NCBI RefSeq assembly: GCF_003258365.1
Contig: NZ_QHKM01000001.1
Coordinates: forward strand, 1,178,001 to 1,242,000
From: Hymenobacter edaphi
GTDB taxonomy: Bacteria; Bacteroidota; Bacteroidia; Cytophagales; Hymenobacteraceae
Reading direction: 5' to 3'
Length of the DNA: 64,000 nt
A program made the translations under genes and the position numbers. Of the stretch, positions 33,505 through 42,605 are shown piece by piece; position 1 is the stretch's first letter; each line of letters opens with the position of its first letter. The notes under the pieces were generated by a model. It searched no databases. It had not been told where the DNA came from and was given only the letters and a program-made list of their open reading frames with translations.

Positions 33505-35373
33505 GTGAGAAACCGCTTTCATTACCAGCCGCGCTATTTTCTGTTCTGGCTGCTGCTGTTCGCCCTCGGGCGGGCCGTCTTCCTTCTCTACCACTACGCG
33601 CAGCACACGGCCACCCTCGACGCGGGTACCGTGGCGCGCACCTTTCTCTACGGCCTGCGCCTCGACGGCTCGGCCGCGGCCTACCTGAGCCTGCCGGCCT
33701 TCCTGCTGCTGGCCCTCGGCGGCCTGTTGCCGCGCTGGCGCGGGGCCCGGGCGCTCGGCGCCTACACCGCCCTGGCCGGCGTGGTGGTCGGGCTGCTGAC
33801 CACCGTCGACCTGGAGCTGTACAAGGCCTGGGGCTTCCGCCTCGACAGCACCCCGCTGCAATACCTCGACACGCCGGGCGAAATGGCGGCCTCGGCCGGC
33901 TCGGCCCCCTGGCTGCCGCTTACCCTGATTTTTGGCGCGCTGCTGGCCGCGGGCTACGGGCTTTACCGGCGCCTGCTCGCGCCGCTGCCGCCGGCCCCGG
34001 CCTGGTTTCCGCGCTGGCGGGCGGTGCTCGTCGGACTCCTATATATAGCCCTGCTGGTGGTGCCGCTGCGCGGCGGCGTGCAGCAGATTCCGGTGAACCA
34101 GAGCGACGTGTACTTCTCCACGCAGTTTCCCTTCGCCAACCACGCGGCCATCAACGTGCCCTGGAACGTGGTGCAGTCCCTGCAGCTGGGCGAGGTGAAG
34201 CCGAGCACCACCGTGTATTTGCCCGACAGCACCGCCCGCCGCGTGGTGGCCGAGCTGTACCGCCCCGCGCCCGATTCGGCGCCGGTGCGGCTGCTGCGCG
34301 CCCGGCGGCCCAACGTGCTGTTCATCATCCTGGAAAGCTTTACGGCCAAACTGGTGGGCCACCTCGGCGGCGAGGCGGGCGTCACGCCTACCCTCGACAG
34401 CCTGGCGCGCACGGGCGTATCCTTCCGCAACCTCTACGCCAGCGGCGACCGAAGCCAGAAGGGCATCGTGGCCCTGCTCAGCGGCTACCCCAACCAGCCT
34501 ACGACCAGCATCATCAAGTACCCGCGCAAGACCGAGGGGCTGCCCAGCCTGGCCCGCACCCTGGGCCGGCAGGGCTACCGGTCGGCGTTTTACTACGGCG
34601 GCGAGCTGGCTTTTGCCAACATGAAGTCCTACCTGCTGGCCGGGGGCTACCAGCGCCTGGTGGAGCGGCAGGACTTCCACCAGCGCGACCAGAACTCGAA
34701 GTGGGGCGCCCACGACCACGTGCTGCTCGCGCGCCTGCTGCGTGATTTGCGCCAGCCCCAGCCGGCGCCGTTCTTCGTCACGGCTTTCACCCTCAGCAGC
34801 CACGAGCCCTTCGAGGTGCCCATGCGCCCGCGCTTCCCCGGCACCGACCTCGACAATCAGTTTCGCAGCTCGGTGGCCTACACCGACCACGCCCTGGGCC
34901 AGTTTCTGCGGACGGCCCGGCAGGAAGCCTGGTGGTCGAACACGCTGGTGGTCATCGTGGCCGACCACGGCCACCCGCTGCCGGGCTGGTCGGCCATTCA
35001 GTCGCCGGAGAAGTTCCGGATTCCGCTGCTGCTCACCGGCGGGGCGCTGCGGCCCGACCTGGCCGGCCGCCAGGTAACCACGTTCGGCAGCCAGACCGAC
35101 GTGGCCGCCACCCTGCTTCCCCAGCTCGGCCTGCCCGCCCGCGACTACGCCTGGAGCCGCAACCTGCTGGCCCCCGACCCGGCCGCGGCGCCCGGCGGTT
35201 TTGCCTTCTACTGCTTCACCGACGGCTTCGGCCTGATGACACCCGACGGGGAGCTGACCATGGACAACGTGGCGCACCAGTTGATGTACCGGGCGCCGGC
35301 CGTGAAAGACCGGCAGCTGCTCCAGGGGCAGGCGTACCAGCAGGAGTCGTTTGCCGATTTTATGCGGCGCTGA
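33505..35373 (+). CDS. LTA-synthase-like membrane sulfatase
   Basis: The 622-residue protein has five N-terminal membrane helices (about residues 10-190) followed by a periplasmic sulfatase/phosphoethanolamine-transferase fold with RRPNVLFIILESFTAKLVG (metal site and probable threonine nucleophile in ESFT), TLSSHEPFEVP and VIVADHGHPLPG. Relatives in Firmicutes build lipoteichoic acid; in Bacteroidota the substrate is unknown and may be a lipid- or LPS-phosphate group. It starts at GTG 33505, directly before RNRFHYQPRYFLFWL, matching the promoter box. The longer frame upstream is not coding. Confidence 0.9.
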   Translation: MRNRFHYQPRYFLFWLLLFALGRAVFLLYHYAQHTATLDAGTVARTFLYGLRLDGSAAAYLSLPAFLLLALGGLLPRWRGARALGAYTALAGVVVGLLTTVDLELYKAWGFRLDSTPLQYLDTPGEMAASAGSAPWLPLTLIFGALLAAGYGLYRRLLAPLPPAPAWFPRWRAVLVGLLYIALLVVPLRGGVQQIPVNQSDVYFSTQFPFANHAAINVPWNVVQSLQLGEVKPSTTVYLPDSTARRVVAELYRPAPDSAPVRLLRARRPNVLFIILESFTAKLVGHLGGEAGVTPTLDSLARTGVSFRNLYASGDRSQKGIVALLSGYPNQPTTSIIKYPRKTEGLPSLARTLGRQGYRSAFYYGGELAFANMKSYLLAGGYQRLVERQDFHQRDQNSKWGAHDHVLLARLLRDLRQPQPAPFFVTAFTLSSHEPFEVPMRPRFPGTDLDNQFRSSVAYTDHALGQFLRTARQEAWWSNTLVVIVADHGHPLPGWSAIQSPEKFRIPLLLTGGALRPDLAGRQVTTFGSQTDVAATLLPQLGLPARDYAWSRNLLAPDPAAAPGGFAFYCFTDGFGLMTPDGELTMDNVAHQLMYRAPAVKDRQLLQGQAYQQESFADFMRR

Positions 35374-35404
35374 AGCCGTCTTCCGTTTCGTCCGCCTCCG
35401 CCCC

Positions 35405-35770
35405 ATGCGCCAGTTGCTCTTCGTCTACAACGCCACCGCCGGCCCGGGCCACGCCCTGCTCGATTCGCTGCACAAGGTCCTCTCGCCCGGCACCTACCCC
35501 TGCACGCTGTGCGGCCTCACCTACGGCCTGACCAGCATGCGCCCCGAGTGGAAGGCGTTTCTGCGGACCCTGCCCCTGCCCGCCCGCTTCCTCTACCGCG
35601 ACCAGCTGCCCGACACGTACCCGGCCCTGGTAGGGCAGCCGCTGTCGGCAGTGTTTATCGAGGCCGAAGCCGGCCAGGTGGCCCCGCTGGTTACGGCGGC
35701 GGAAATGCAGCCACTGGATCTGCCGGGGCTGATGGCGCTGCTGCGGGAGCGGTTGGCCCCCGCGGCGTAA
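35405..35770 (+). CDS. Conserved hypothetical protein with CxxC
   Basis: This is a 121-residue protein beginning MRQLLFVYNATAGPGHALLD, followed by SLHKVLSPGTYPCTLCGLTYG (note the CTLC motif) and RFLYRDQLPDTYPAL. I remember a Bacteroidota family with this YNA-x-SG start and CxLC motif, sometimes mislabelled GTPase; no P-loop is present. It lacks a signal peptide, so it is probably cytosolic. It starts 31 bp after the sulfatase stop and may be co-transcribed. Its stop is only 7 bp from that of the convergent pirin gene, with no hairpin between. Confidence 0.75.
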   Translation: MRQLLFVYNATAGPGHALLDSLHKVLSPGTYPCTLCGLTYGLTSMRPEWKAFLRTLPLPARFLYRDQLPDTYPALVGQPLSAVFIEAEAGQVAPLVTAAEMQPLDLPGLMALLRERLAPAA

Positions 35771-35777
35771 GCCGGCA

Positions 35778-36650
35778 TCAGCGCGTTTCGCTTTCCATCA
35801 ACATGCCCATACGCCCCATCTGGTAGTCGCGCACGGCTTCCATCAGCTGCGTGGTGGTGTTCATCACGAACGGGCCCTGCCGGGCCAGCGGCTCGTTGAG
35901 GGGCGCGGCGGCCCCGAGCAACAGAAGCGCGTCGGCCTCGGCCCGCAGCTCGATGGTGTCGCCATCGGCCGCCAGGGGCAGCAGCTCGCGGGCCGCCAGG
36001 ATCTGACTGTTCGCCCGCACGGAGCCGCGCACCGCGTACACGAAGGCGTTCTGCGGCTCGTCGACGCGCCACTGGTAGCGGCCACCGGCCTGCAGCTGCA
36101 GCAAAGCCAGCTGCACCGGGCGCAGGGGCTGCGCCGGCCCGGCGGCCCCCGGCCAGCTGCCGGCCACGGCCGTCAGTCGGGCCCGGCCCTCGTCAGATGC
36201 CACCTGCGGCAATAGCTCGGCGGGCAGGCCCTGGTAGGCGGGCTGTTCCATTTTCAGCGCCGCGGGCAGGTTGATCCAGAGCTGCAGCAGCTCCAGCTCG
36301 CCGCCCGTTTCGCGCAGTTCGCGCGGCAGGTTTTCGGCGTGAATAATGCCCCGGGCCGCGGTCATCCACTGCACTCCGCCCGCGCCCACCGTCTGCCGGT
36401 TGCCGCGGCTGTCGTGGTGCAGCACCGCCCCGGCCAGCACCAGCGTCACCGTCGCAAAGCCCCGGTGCGGGTGCGGGCCGAAGGGCAGCCCGGCGTTGTG
36501 GGGCGCCAGCGTGACGGGCCCGATGTGGTCGAGCAGCAGAAACGGGTCGATTTGCTCCAGCGCCCCCACCGGCAGGGCGTGGTGAATGGGCACGCCGTCG
36601 AGGTCGGCGGCGCGGGCGGCTTGGGGCGGCTGGGGCGTGCGTAGCGTCAT
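35778..36650 (-). CDS. Pirin family protein
   Basis: The 290-residue bicupin has the pirin metal site in order: GPHPHRGFATVTLVL (H60, H62) and ARGIIHAENLP (H104, E106), matching the iron ligands of human pirin. The C-terminal cupin lacks a full ligand set, as usual. Bacterial pirins may act as quercetinase-like dioxygenases or redox regulators. The ATG at 36650 is taken because the upstream extension relies on a rare start. Divergent from mtaB, with 127 bp between the starts. Confidence 0.95.
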   Translation of the reverse strand: MTLRTPQPPQAARAADLDGVPIHHALPVGALEQIDPFLLLDHIGPVTLAPHNAGLPFGPHPHRGFATVTLVLAGAVLHHDSRGNRQTVGAGGVQWMTAARGIIHAENLPRELRETGGELELLQLWINLPAALKMEQPAYQGLPAELLPQVASDEGRARLTAVAGSWPGAAGPAQPLRPVQLALLQLQAGGRYQWRVDEPQNAFVYAVRGSVRANSQILAARELLPLAADGDTIELRAEADALLLLGAAAPLNEPLARQGPFVMNTTTQLMEAVRDYQMGRMGMLMESETR

Positions 36651-36761
36651 GGCGCAAAACAACTACAGAAAACCCGGCGAATCACACCGACGGGCCGCGA
36701 AATCAGGGCGACGCCAGTGACTACCGGGTAACCGGCGGAACCACGACCCCGGCCGGCGTTG

Positions 36762-36769
36762 TATCTTTG
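36762..36769 (+). promoter_or_regulatory. Putative -7 promoter box (TATCTTTG) of mtaB
   Basis: An exact TAnnTTTG just 8 bp before the mtaB ATG, so the expected transcript would have a leader of only a few bases. Confidence 0.65.
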
Positions 36770-36777
36770 CCGATCCT

Positions 36778-38127
36778 ATGAACACGCGCACCGTTGCCTT
36801 TTACACGCTGGGCTGCAAGCTCAACTTCTCCGAAACCTCGGCTTTGGGCCGGCAGTTCGAGGAGCGTGGCTTCGCGAAAGTAGCCTTCGAGCAGGGCGCC
36901 GACGTTTACGTCATCAACACCTGCTCCGTCACCGACCACGCCGACCGGAAGTGCCGCAAGGTGGTGCAGCAGGCCCTCAAGCACAACCCCGAGGCCTACG
37001 TGACCATCGTGGGCTGCTACGCCCAGCTCAAGCCCCGGGAAATAGCCGAAATTCCGGGCGTGCACGCCGTGCTCGGCGCCGCCGAAAAATTCCGCCTGGC
37101 CGAAATCCTGGCCGAAACGGACTTCAGCAAGCCCGCCGCCGGGCAGCCCGGGCAGGTGTTTGCCTCCCCGATTTCCGAGGCCACCGAGTTTCACGCCGCT
37201 CATAGCTTCGGCGACCGGACGCGCACCTTCCTGAAGGTGCAGGACGGCTGCGACTATTCCTGCTCGTTCTGCACCATCCCGCTGGCCCGCGGCCACAGCC
37301 GCTCCGGCTCGGTGCGGAGCGTGGTGGAGCGCGTGCAGCAGCTGGCCGCCACCGGCGTCAAGGAAATCGTGCTGACGGGCGTGAACCTGGGCGACTTTGG
37401 CCTGCAGGGCGCGGAACGGCAGCGCCTCGAAACGTTTACCGATTTGGTAAAAGAGCTGGATAACGGCTCAGATATTCAGCGCTTTCGCATCAGCAGCTGC
37501 GAGCCAAACCTGCTCACCGACGACATTATCCGCGCAGTGGCCGCCTCGGAGCGGTTTATGCCGCACTTCCACATTCCGCTGCAGTCGGGCTCCAATAAAA
37601 TCCTGGGGCTGATGCGCCGCCGCTACCGCCGCGAGCTGTACGCCGAGCGGGTGGCCCTCATCAAGGAGGTGATGCCCCACGCCTGCATCGGCGTCGACGT
37701 CATCGTGGGCTTCCCGGGCGAGACGGAAGCCGATTTTCGGGAGACATACCAGTTTTTGAACGAGCTGCCGATTTCCTACCTGCACGTCTTCCCCTACTCC
37801 GAGCGTGACAACACCCTGGCCCCGACCCTGCCCGGCCGGGTGCAGGACCGCGTGCGGCACGAGCGCACCACGCAGTTGCGCAGCCTTTCGGAAAAGAAAA
37901 AGCGCTTTTTCTACGAGCAGCACCGCGGCCTGGAAACCACCGTGCTCTTCGAAGACGACCTTGGCCCCGATGGCCGCATGGAAGGCTTCACCCCGAACTA
38001 CATCCGGGTGGTGGCCAACTACGACCCGCTGCTGGTGGGCGAGTTGAAGCAGGTGCGCCTTACGCAGATCAACGCCAACGGGCTGATGGAAGCCGAAGAG
38101 CTGGGCTTCGAGGTGCTGACCCACTAG
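36778..38127 (+). CDS. mtaB: tRNA t6A37 methylthiotransferase
   Basis: The 449-residue protein converts t6A37 to ms2t6A37 in ANN-decoding tRNAs. The N-terminal UPF0004 domain starts MNTRTVAFYTLGCKLNFSE, with further cluster cysteines in NTCSVTDHAD and IVGCYAQL. The radical SAM motif CDYSCSFC follows (about residues 156-163) with TIPLARGHSRS, and a TRAM-like C terminus with MEGFTPNYIRVVANYD. The LGCKLN start and the lack of MiaB-type residues place it in the MtaB/YqeV group. A strong hairpin follows. The promoter is unusually close to the ATG. Confidence 0.95.
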   Translation: MNTRTVAFYTLGCKLNFSETSALGRQFEERGFAKVAFEQGADVYVINTCSVTDHADRKCRKVVQQALKHNPEAYVTIVGCYAQLKPREIAEIPGVHAVLGAAEKFRLAEILAETDFSKPAAGQPGQVFASPISEATEFHAAHSFGDRTRTFLKVQDGCDYSCSFCTIPLARGHSRSGSVRSVVERVQQLAATGVKEIVLTGVNLGDFGLQGAERQRLETFTDLVKELDNGSDIQRFRISSCEPNLLTDDIIRAVAASERFMPHFHIPLQSGSNKILGLMRRRYRRELYAERVALIKEVMPHACIGVDVIVGFPGETEADFRETYQFLNELPISYLHVFPYSERDNTLAPTLPGRVQDRVRHERTTQLRSLSEKKKRFFYEQHRGLETTVLFEDDLGPDGRMEGFTPNYIRVVANYDPLLVGELKQVRLTQINANGLMEAEELGFEVLTH

Positions 38128-38153
38128 GCACCGGTAGAACAAGCTTCCTCAAA

Positions 38154-38190
38154 CAAAGGGCCCGCCCGGATCATCCGGGCGGGCCCTTTG
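38154..38190. terminator. Bidirectional terminator between mtaB and the HTH gene
   Basis: An 18-bp perfect stem (38154-38171 with 38173-38190) with CAAAGGG/CCCTTTG ends lies between the convergent genes. Confidence 0.85.
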
Positions 38191-38207
38191 CCTTGTAACC
38201 CTGGGCA

Positions 38208-38831
38208 CTAGCGCGGCTGGCGCAGCAGTTCCACCATTTGTTGCAGCATCTTTTGCTGCTCCTGCAGGTGCTGGTTGCGCAGCTCGGCCAGGGCCAGCTG
38301 GTGCTGCAGTTGCTGGGCATACAGGGCCGCCTCCCAGTTGGGGGCCGGGGCCGCAACTGGTACGGCAGGGGCTGCGGGTACCTGAACGGTAGGGCCAGGA
38401 GCGGCAGCCGGGACGGACTCAGCAGGCAGCACCGGCACGGACGGAGTTAAGTTGGAGCTTTCTTGTTCTTCTAGCGGCAGTGCCGGCACGGGCTTTTCCG
38501 CAGTTCGCAGCTGAGGCAAGGCAGGAGGAACGGGCACTACCGGCTTTGCCTCCGGGGCAACAATGTCGGCAGGCGGGGCCTGGCTCTGTTGCGGCGGTTG
38601 CACGTCATTATACATTTGGCCAACACCCTGCAAAAGCCAATCCTTTGACACATTTGGGTATACATCAAATACCTTGCACAAAAGGTCAAACCCGGGTTTA
38701 TTGCGCTCCTCCACAATGTGTTGGATAACCGTAGCCGTTTTATCCAACGACAATGCAAACGCGTTTTTAGAAAGCCCGACTGCTTGGATTAGTTGGGTAA
38801 AACGCTGCCCAACGGTTTCTACATTTGCCAT
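38208..38831 (-). CDS. HTH protein with Pro/Ala linker and C-terminal coiled coil
   Basis: The 207-residue protein has an N-terminal Xre-like helix-turn-helix (residues 5-70: VGQRFTQLIQAVGLSKNAFA, VIQHIVEERNKP, WLLQGVGQMY). A long Pro/Ala/Val linker (about 75-155) follows, then a Gln/Leu-rich coiled coil (LQHQLALAELRNQHLQEQQK) likely for oligomerisation. Such XRE-plus-coiled-coil proteins occur widely in Bacteroidota with unknown targets. A 12-bp sequence at its start codon is repeated in its coding region, suggesting self-regulation. It is followed on the - strand only by the mtaB terminator. Confidence 0.82.
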   Translation of the reverse strand: MANVETVGQRFTQLIQAVGLSKNAFALSLDKTATVIQHIVEERNKPGFDLLCKVFDVYPNVSKDWLLQGVGQMYNDVQPPQQSQAPPADIVAPEAKPVVPVPPALPQLRTAEKPVPALPLEEQESSNLTPSVPVLPAESVPAAAPGPTVQVPAAPAVPVAAPAPNWEAALYAQQLQHQLALAELRNQHLQEQQKMLQQMVELLRQPR

Positions 38832-38862
38832 ATACCCAAATGGTTTTTATAAAACAAATGTA
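38831..38862 (-). promoter_or_regulatory. Putative promoter and operator of the HTH gene
   Basis: On the - strand TACATTTG (38862-38855) is a -7 box; CATTTGGGTATA (38842-38831) covers the predicted start and the ATG. The same 12-mer recurs in opposite orientation at 38651-38662 inside the gene. Confidence 0.45.
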
Positions 38863-38877
38863 CAAACAAAATCTATC

Positions 38878-39741
38878 TTATTTCCCCTTGCTGTTTTTTC
38901 CTGCGCTGGCCTTCCGAGCCACGACTAGCAGCAACCCTTTGGGCTGCACCCGCTCGTAAGGAAAACGGTACGTTTCGTCGGGAAGAAACTCGAAGTCGAG
39001 GCGCGCCATGCCCACCGGATGAAACAGCAGCAACTCCTGCGGCGTCAGCGCGAATTCCAGGTGGTCGGGGAAATCTTCGTCGGGTGCGGCCAGATCCTCG
39101 GCCAGGCCGCGGGCGGGCGCGGCGTTCCAGTTGGCGAGCTGGTACAGCTCCGCTACGTGCGCCACCGCGGCTGAGTCGCCGTAATTGGCGGCTACCTGCG
39201 CCAACTCATTCCGCAGCCGCCGGCTGACGGCCGCCCGCAACCGGCGGCGCAGCCGGACCGGCGAATCAGCCAGCAGATCGGTTACGCTAAGCAGGTTGCC
39301 GGTGCGCAGATCGAATGTGAGATGCTGGGTCGCGGGGTCGTTGAGCCCCTGGTAGTAGCGCTGAAACTCGAACGACAGCAGGTAATCCTGGTTGAGCAGC
39401 ACCGCGTACTCCAGCTCGGTCAGCCCGTCGCCGCCCGCGCGCCAGCGTTCCGTTTCCTCGTCGTAGCAGCACTCGCGGGCGGCGGCGACCAGTTGCCGGC
39501 GCGGGCTGGCCCCGGAGTTTTCTAGTCCGTGCTGCTCCGCAACCAGCCGCAGCAACTCCCGGTTGATGCGCCGGGCCACGGCCGCGTTGGGCAGCTTCAC
39601 CTGCGGCACCTGAAAGCGGGCGGCCGGGCCGGTGGTAGCTACGGGCGCAACGGTGGCCTGGCTTCCTGGGGCCACCTGGGCCTGAGACTCTGCCCCGCTC
39701 AGCAGCGCGGCGGCCAGCCACGCGCACAGCACTTGTTTCAT
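38878..39741 (-). CDS. Secreted DUF3298/RsiV-like protein
   Basis: The 287-residue protein has a signal peptide (MKQVLCAWLAAALLSGAE) and a PdaC/RsiV-like domain: PQVKLPNAAVARRINRELLR, LLNQDYLLSFEFQRYYQG and HLTFDLRTGNLLSVTDLLA, the DUF4163/DUF3298 order. This domain is found in anti-sigma factors and polysaccharide deacetylases but has no proven activity alone. Its stop falls 46 bp upstream of the HTH gene start on the same strand, and its start is 7 bp from the stop of the ABC permease gene, so it is probably co-transcribed with that permease. Confidence 0.8.
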   Translation of the reverse strand: MKQVLCAWLAAALLSGAESQAQVAPGSQATVAPVATTGPAARFQVPQVKLPNAAVARRINRELLRLVAEQHGLENSGASPRRQLVAAARECCYDEETERWRAGGDGLTELEYAVLLNQDYLLSFEFQRYYQGLNDPATQHLTFDLRTGNLLSVTDLLADSPVRLRRRLRAAVSRRLRNELAQVAANYGDSAAVAHVAELYQLANWNAAPARGLAEDLAAPDEDFPDHLEFALTPQELLLFHPVGMARLDFEFLPDETYRFPYERVQPKGLLLVVARKASAGKNSKGK

Positions 39742-39748
39742 GACCGGA

Positions 39749-40999
39749 CTACTCGTAGCGCAGCGCCTCGATGGGGTCCAGGTCGGCGGCCTTGCTGGCC
39801 GGGTAATAGCCCGAGGCCAGGCCCACGGTGATGCAGATAATCAAGCCCACCGTCATCCACAGCCAGGGCACCAGAAAGCCCCCCTCGCCCACCAGCAGCG
39901 ACACCGCGTTGCCGGCCGAGACGCCGAGCACAATGCCGAAGGCCCCGCCCATCACGCAGATGACAATGGCCTCGATCAGGAACTGCTGGCGGATCTGCAG
40001 GGAGGTGGCGCCGAGGGCCTTGCGCACCCCGATTTCGCGGGTGCGCTCCGTCACCGACACCATCATGATGTTCATCAGGGCGATGCTGGCGCCGAGCAGG
40101 GTGATGAAGCCCACCACGAAGCCGCCGATGCGCAGGCTGCCCGACATGGTATCGAGCTTGCCGGCCAGCGAGTCGCTGCTTTCCATCTCGAAGCTGTCTT
40201 CCTGCCCGAGCCGGTCGTGGCGCACGGCGCGCATCAGGCCGCGGGCCTGGTCCATGGCGAAGGGCAGGTTTTCGGGCCGGGCCACGGCCGTTTTGATGTC
40301 GTAGGTCAGGGCCTGCTGCCGGGGCATCTGGTTGCCGGTGCTCAGCGGGATGAGCACCATGCGGTCGGCGCCGCCCCCGCCGCCCATACCCGAGCCGCTG
40401 CGCTCCAGCGTGCCCACCACCAGGAAGCGGCGGCCCAGCAGGTACACGTACTTGCCCAGCGCTGCGGACTGCGAGCCGCTGCCGAAGAGCTTTTCGCGGA
40501 TTTCGGCCCCGATAATGGCCACGCTGCCGCCGCTTTCCAGCTCCTGCTGGGAGAAGGTGCGGCCCGAGGCGAGGTTGTAGCTTTGGTTGAGCAGGTAGTT
40601 TTCGTCGCCGGCCACCACGTTGGTGTTCGGGTTGGTTTCCTCGCTGCCGGCCTTCACCTTCACCGCCCCGCGGATAAAGGCCGAAAGGCCCACCCGGCCT
40701 TCGTCGCCGAGCTGCTGCTTGTACTGGGTGGCCTGCAGGTAGCTGATGGCCGGGTAGGTTTTGCCGCGCACCCCGCCGCGCCGAAATTTATTGGAGTAGC
40801 CCTTGGCCTCGATGTCGAAGGAGTTGGCCCCGAGGCTGGCAAAGGTGGAGTTCAGCGAAGCCTTCATGGCGTCGATGGCGGTGAGAATGCCCACCAGGGA
40901 CATAATGCCGATGCTCACGATGAGTGCCGTCAGGACGGTACGCAGCAGGTTACTTTGAATGGAACGGAACGCTTCGCGAATGTTTTCCAGCAAATGCAT
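39749..40999 (-). CDS. MacB/FtsX-type ABC transporter permease
   Basis: The 416-residue protein begins [20 protein letters not shown], has an N-terminal helix at about 20-45, a large periplasmic MacB-like domain (about 45-270) and three C-terminal helices ([20 protein letters not shown] and on), ending with the FtsX signature [16 protein letters not shown]. It would form a tripartite export or lipoprotein-release system with an ATPase; no ATPase gene lies nearby in this window. The ATG at 40999 gives the standard N terminus. The next gene downstream (DUF3298-like) starts 7 bp after its stop. Confidence 0.9.
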   Translation of the reverse strand: MHLLENIREAFRSIQSNLLRTVLTALIVSIGIMSLVGILTAIDAMKASLNSTFASLGANSFDIEAKGYSNKFRRGGVRGKTYPAISYLQATQYKQQLGDEGRVGLSAFIRGAVKVKAGSEETNPNTNVVAGDENYLLNQSYNLASGRTFSQQELESGGSVAIIGAEIREKLFGSGSQSAALGKYVYLLGRRFLVVGTLERSGSGMGGGGGADRMVLIPLSTGNQMPRQQALTYDIKTAVARPENLPFAMDQARGLMRAVRHDRLGQEDSFEMESSDSLAGKLDTMSGSLRIGGFVVGFITLLGASIALMNIMMVSVTERTREIGVRKALGATSLQIRQQFLIEAIVICVMGGAFGIVLGVSAGNAVSLLVGEGGFLVPWLWMTVGLIICITVGLASGYYPASKAADLDPIEALRYE

Positions 41000-41110
41000 G
41001 CCTACCGGGTCAAAAAAGCCAACAAAACCAACCACTGGCCGCGGGGCAGCAACTGCCCAATCAGCCCGCCGAAAGGTAACGGCTTTGGGGTAAACCTGTA
41101 GGCGTTTGCC

Positions 41111-41118
41111 TACATTTG
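41111..41118 (+). promoter_or_regulatory. Putative -7 promoter box (TACATTTG)
   Basis: An exact TAnnTTTG, about 140 bp upstream of the 41260 start, leaving a long leader with a perfect 14-bp hairpin at 41143-41156 with 41169-41182. Confidence 0.5.
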
Positions 41119-41259
41119 TTTGGCTGGCTTCCGGCCCACCGCGCGCCGGCCGGGCCGGGCGCTGCTTGGGCCCGGCCGGCGCCCCGGCGGAACGCCCGGC
41201 CCGCCGCCGCCGTTCAGGGATGCAACGAACCGGCCGCTCCCCCCTTCCTTTGCTTTGTG

Positions 41260-42540
41260 ATGCGTAGTGTTTTTAATCGTGTGCTGACCGGCGGGCTCTT
41301 GCTGCTCGCCACGCTGCTGCCCGCGGCGGTGCGCGCCAGCGAGATTCTGATTCCCATGGACGAGGCCCAGAAGGAGCACCTGAAGGCTTACGGCGCGGCC
41401 TACTGGCTGCTGACCAAGGACGTGGAGGTGGACTGGCTGCTGAACTACCGCGGCGGGGCCTTTGCCTGCCCGGCCATGCAGGGCATGGAGCAGGAGCTGG
41501 CCATCCGCGGGATAAGCTACCAGGTTATCAGCGACGCCCAGTACGCGGGCGTCCTGAGCCAGATAGCCGACCCCAACGCCAACATGGACGTGATGAAGCT
41601 GGAGAAGGCGCCCAAGATTGCCGTGTACACGCCCAAGGGCAAGCAGCCCTGGGACGACGCGGTGACCCTGGTGCTGACCTACGCCCAGATTCCCTACACC
41701 GAGATTTACGACGACGAGGTGCTCGACGGCAAGCTCACCAAGTACGACTGGCTGCACCTGCACCACGAGGACTTCACCGGGCAGTACGGCAAGTTCTTCG
41801 CCTCCTACCGCAACCGCCCCTGGTACCAGCAGCAGCAGCGCGACTCGGAAGCCGCCGCCAAGCGCCACGGCTTCGCCAAGGTGTCGCAGATGAAGGGCGC
41901 GGTGGTGACCAAGATGCAGGAATTCGTGGCCGGCGGAGGCTTCCTCTTCGCCATGTGCTCGGCCACCGACACCTACGACATTGCCCTGGCCGGCCTGGGC
42001 CTCGACATGGTGGAAGGCATGTATGACGGCGACCCGGCCGACCCGCAGGCCCAGCAGAAGCTCAACTACAACCGCACCCTGGCCTTCAAGGACTTCCAGA
42101 TCGTGCGCGACCCGTACCAGTACGAGTACTCCAACATCGACATGCAGCCCATCGAGCGGGGCGTGGGCGAAGACAACGACTACTTCCAGCTCTTCACCTT
42201 CTCGGCCAAAAACGACCCGGTGCCCACCATGCTCACCCAGGACCACGAAAAGACCGTGAAGGGCTTCATGGGCCAGACCACGGCCTTCCGCAGGTCCCTG
42301 ATCAAGTCCGACGTGCTGGTGCTGGGCGAAAACAAGGGCTCGGGCGAGGTGCGCTACATGCACGGTGAGCTGGGCAAGGGCACCTGGACCTTTTTCGGCG
42401 GCCACGACCCGGAGGACTACCAGCACTTGGTGGAAGAAGAGCCGACGGACCTTTCGCTGCACCCCAACTCCCCGGGCTACCGCTTGATTCTGAACAACAT
42501 CCTGTTTCCGGCCGCCAAGAAGAAAAAGCAGAAGACCTGA
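41260..42540 (+). CDS. Secreted protein of the family often labelled asparagine synthetase B
   Basis: The 426-residue protein has a signal peptide ([20 protein letters not shown]) ending near VRAS, then [20 protein letters not shown] and [12 protein letters not shown]. Database entries with this sequence pattern are commonly named asparagine synthetase B, but there is neither an N-terminal catalytic Cys2 nor an SGGxDS ATP-pyrophosphatase motif, so that name is not supported. [15 protein letters not shown] and [16 protein letters not shown] suggest a class I glutamine-amidotransferase-like or DUF4159-like flavodoxin fold. The product is probably periplasmic. The long 5' leader holds a hairpin. 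Confidence 0.7.
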   Translation: MRSVFNRVLTGGLLLLATLLPAAVRASEILIPMDEAQKEHLKAYGAAYWLLTKDVEVDWLLNYRGGAFACPAMQGMEQELAIRGISYQVISDAQYAGVLSQIADPNANMDVMKLEKAPKIAVYTPKGKQPWDDAVTLVLTYAQIPYTEIYDDEVLDGKLTKYDWLHLHHEDFTGQYGKFFASYRNRPWYQQQQRDSEAAAKRHGFAKVSQMKGAVVTKMQEFVAGGGFLFAMCSATDTYDIALAGLGLDMVEGMYDGDPADPQAQQKLNYNRTLAFKDFQIVRDPYQYEYSNIDMQPIERGVGEDNDYFQLFTFSAKNDPVPTMLTQDHEKTVKGFMGQTTAFRRSLIKSDVLVLGENKGSGEVRYMHGELGKGTWTFFGGHDPEDYQHLVEEEPTDLSLHPNSPGYRLILNNILFPAAKKKKQKT

Positions 42541-42605
42541 TATTACCTTCCGCTATAGCTATATATTTCCGGGCGTTTGTATTCCCTTATCTCCCCTATC
42601 ACCGC

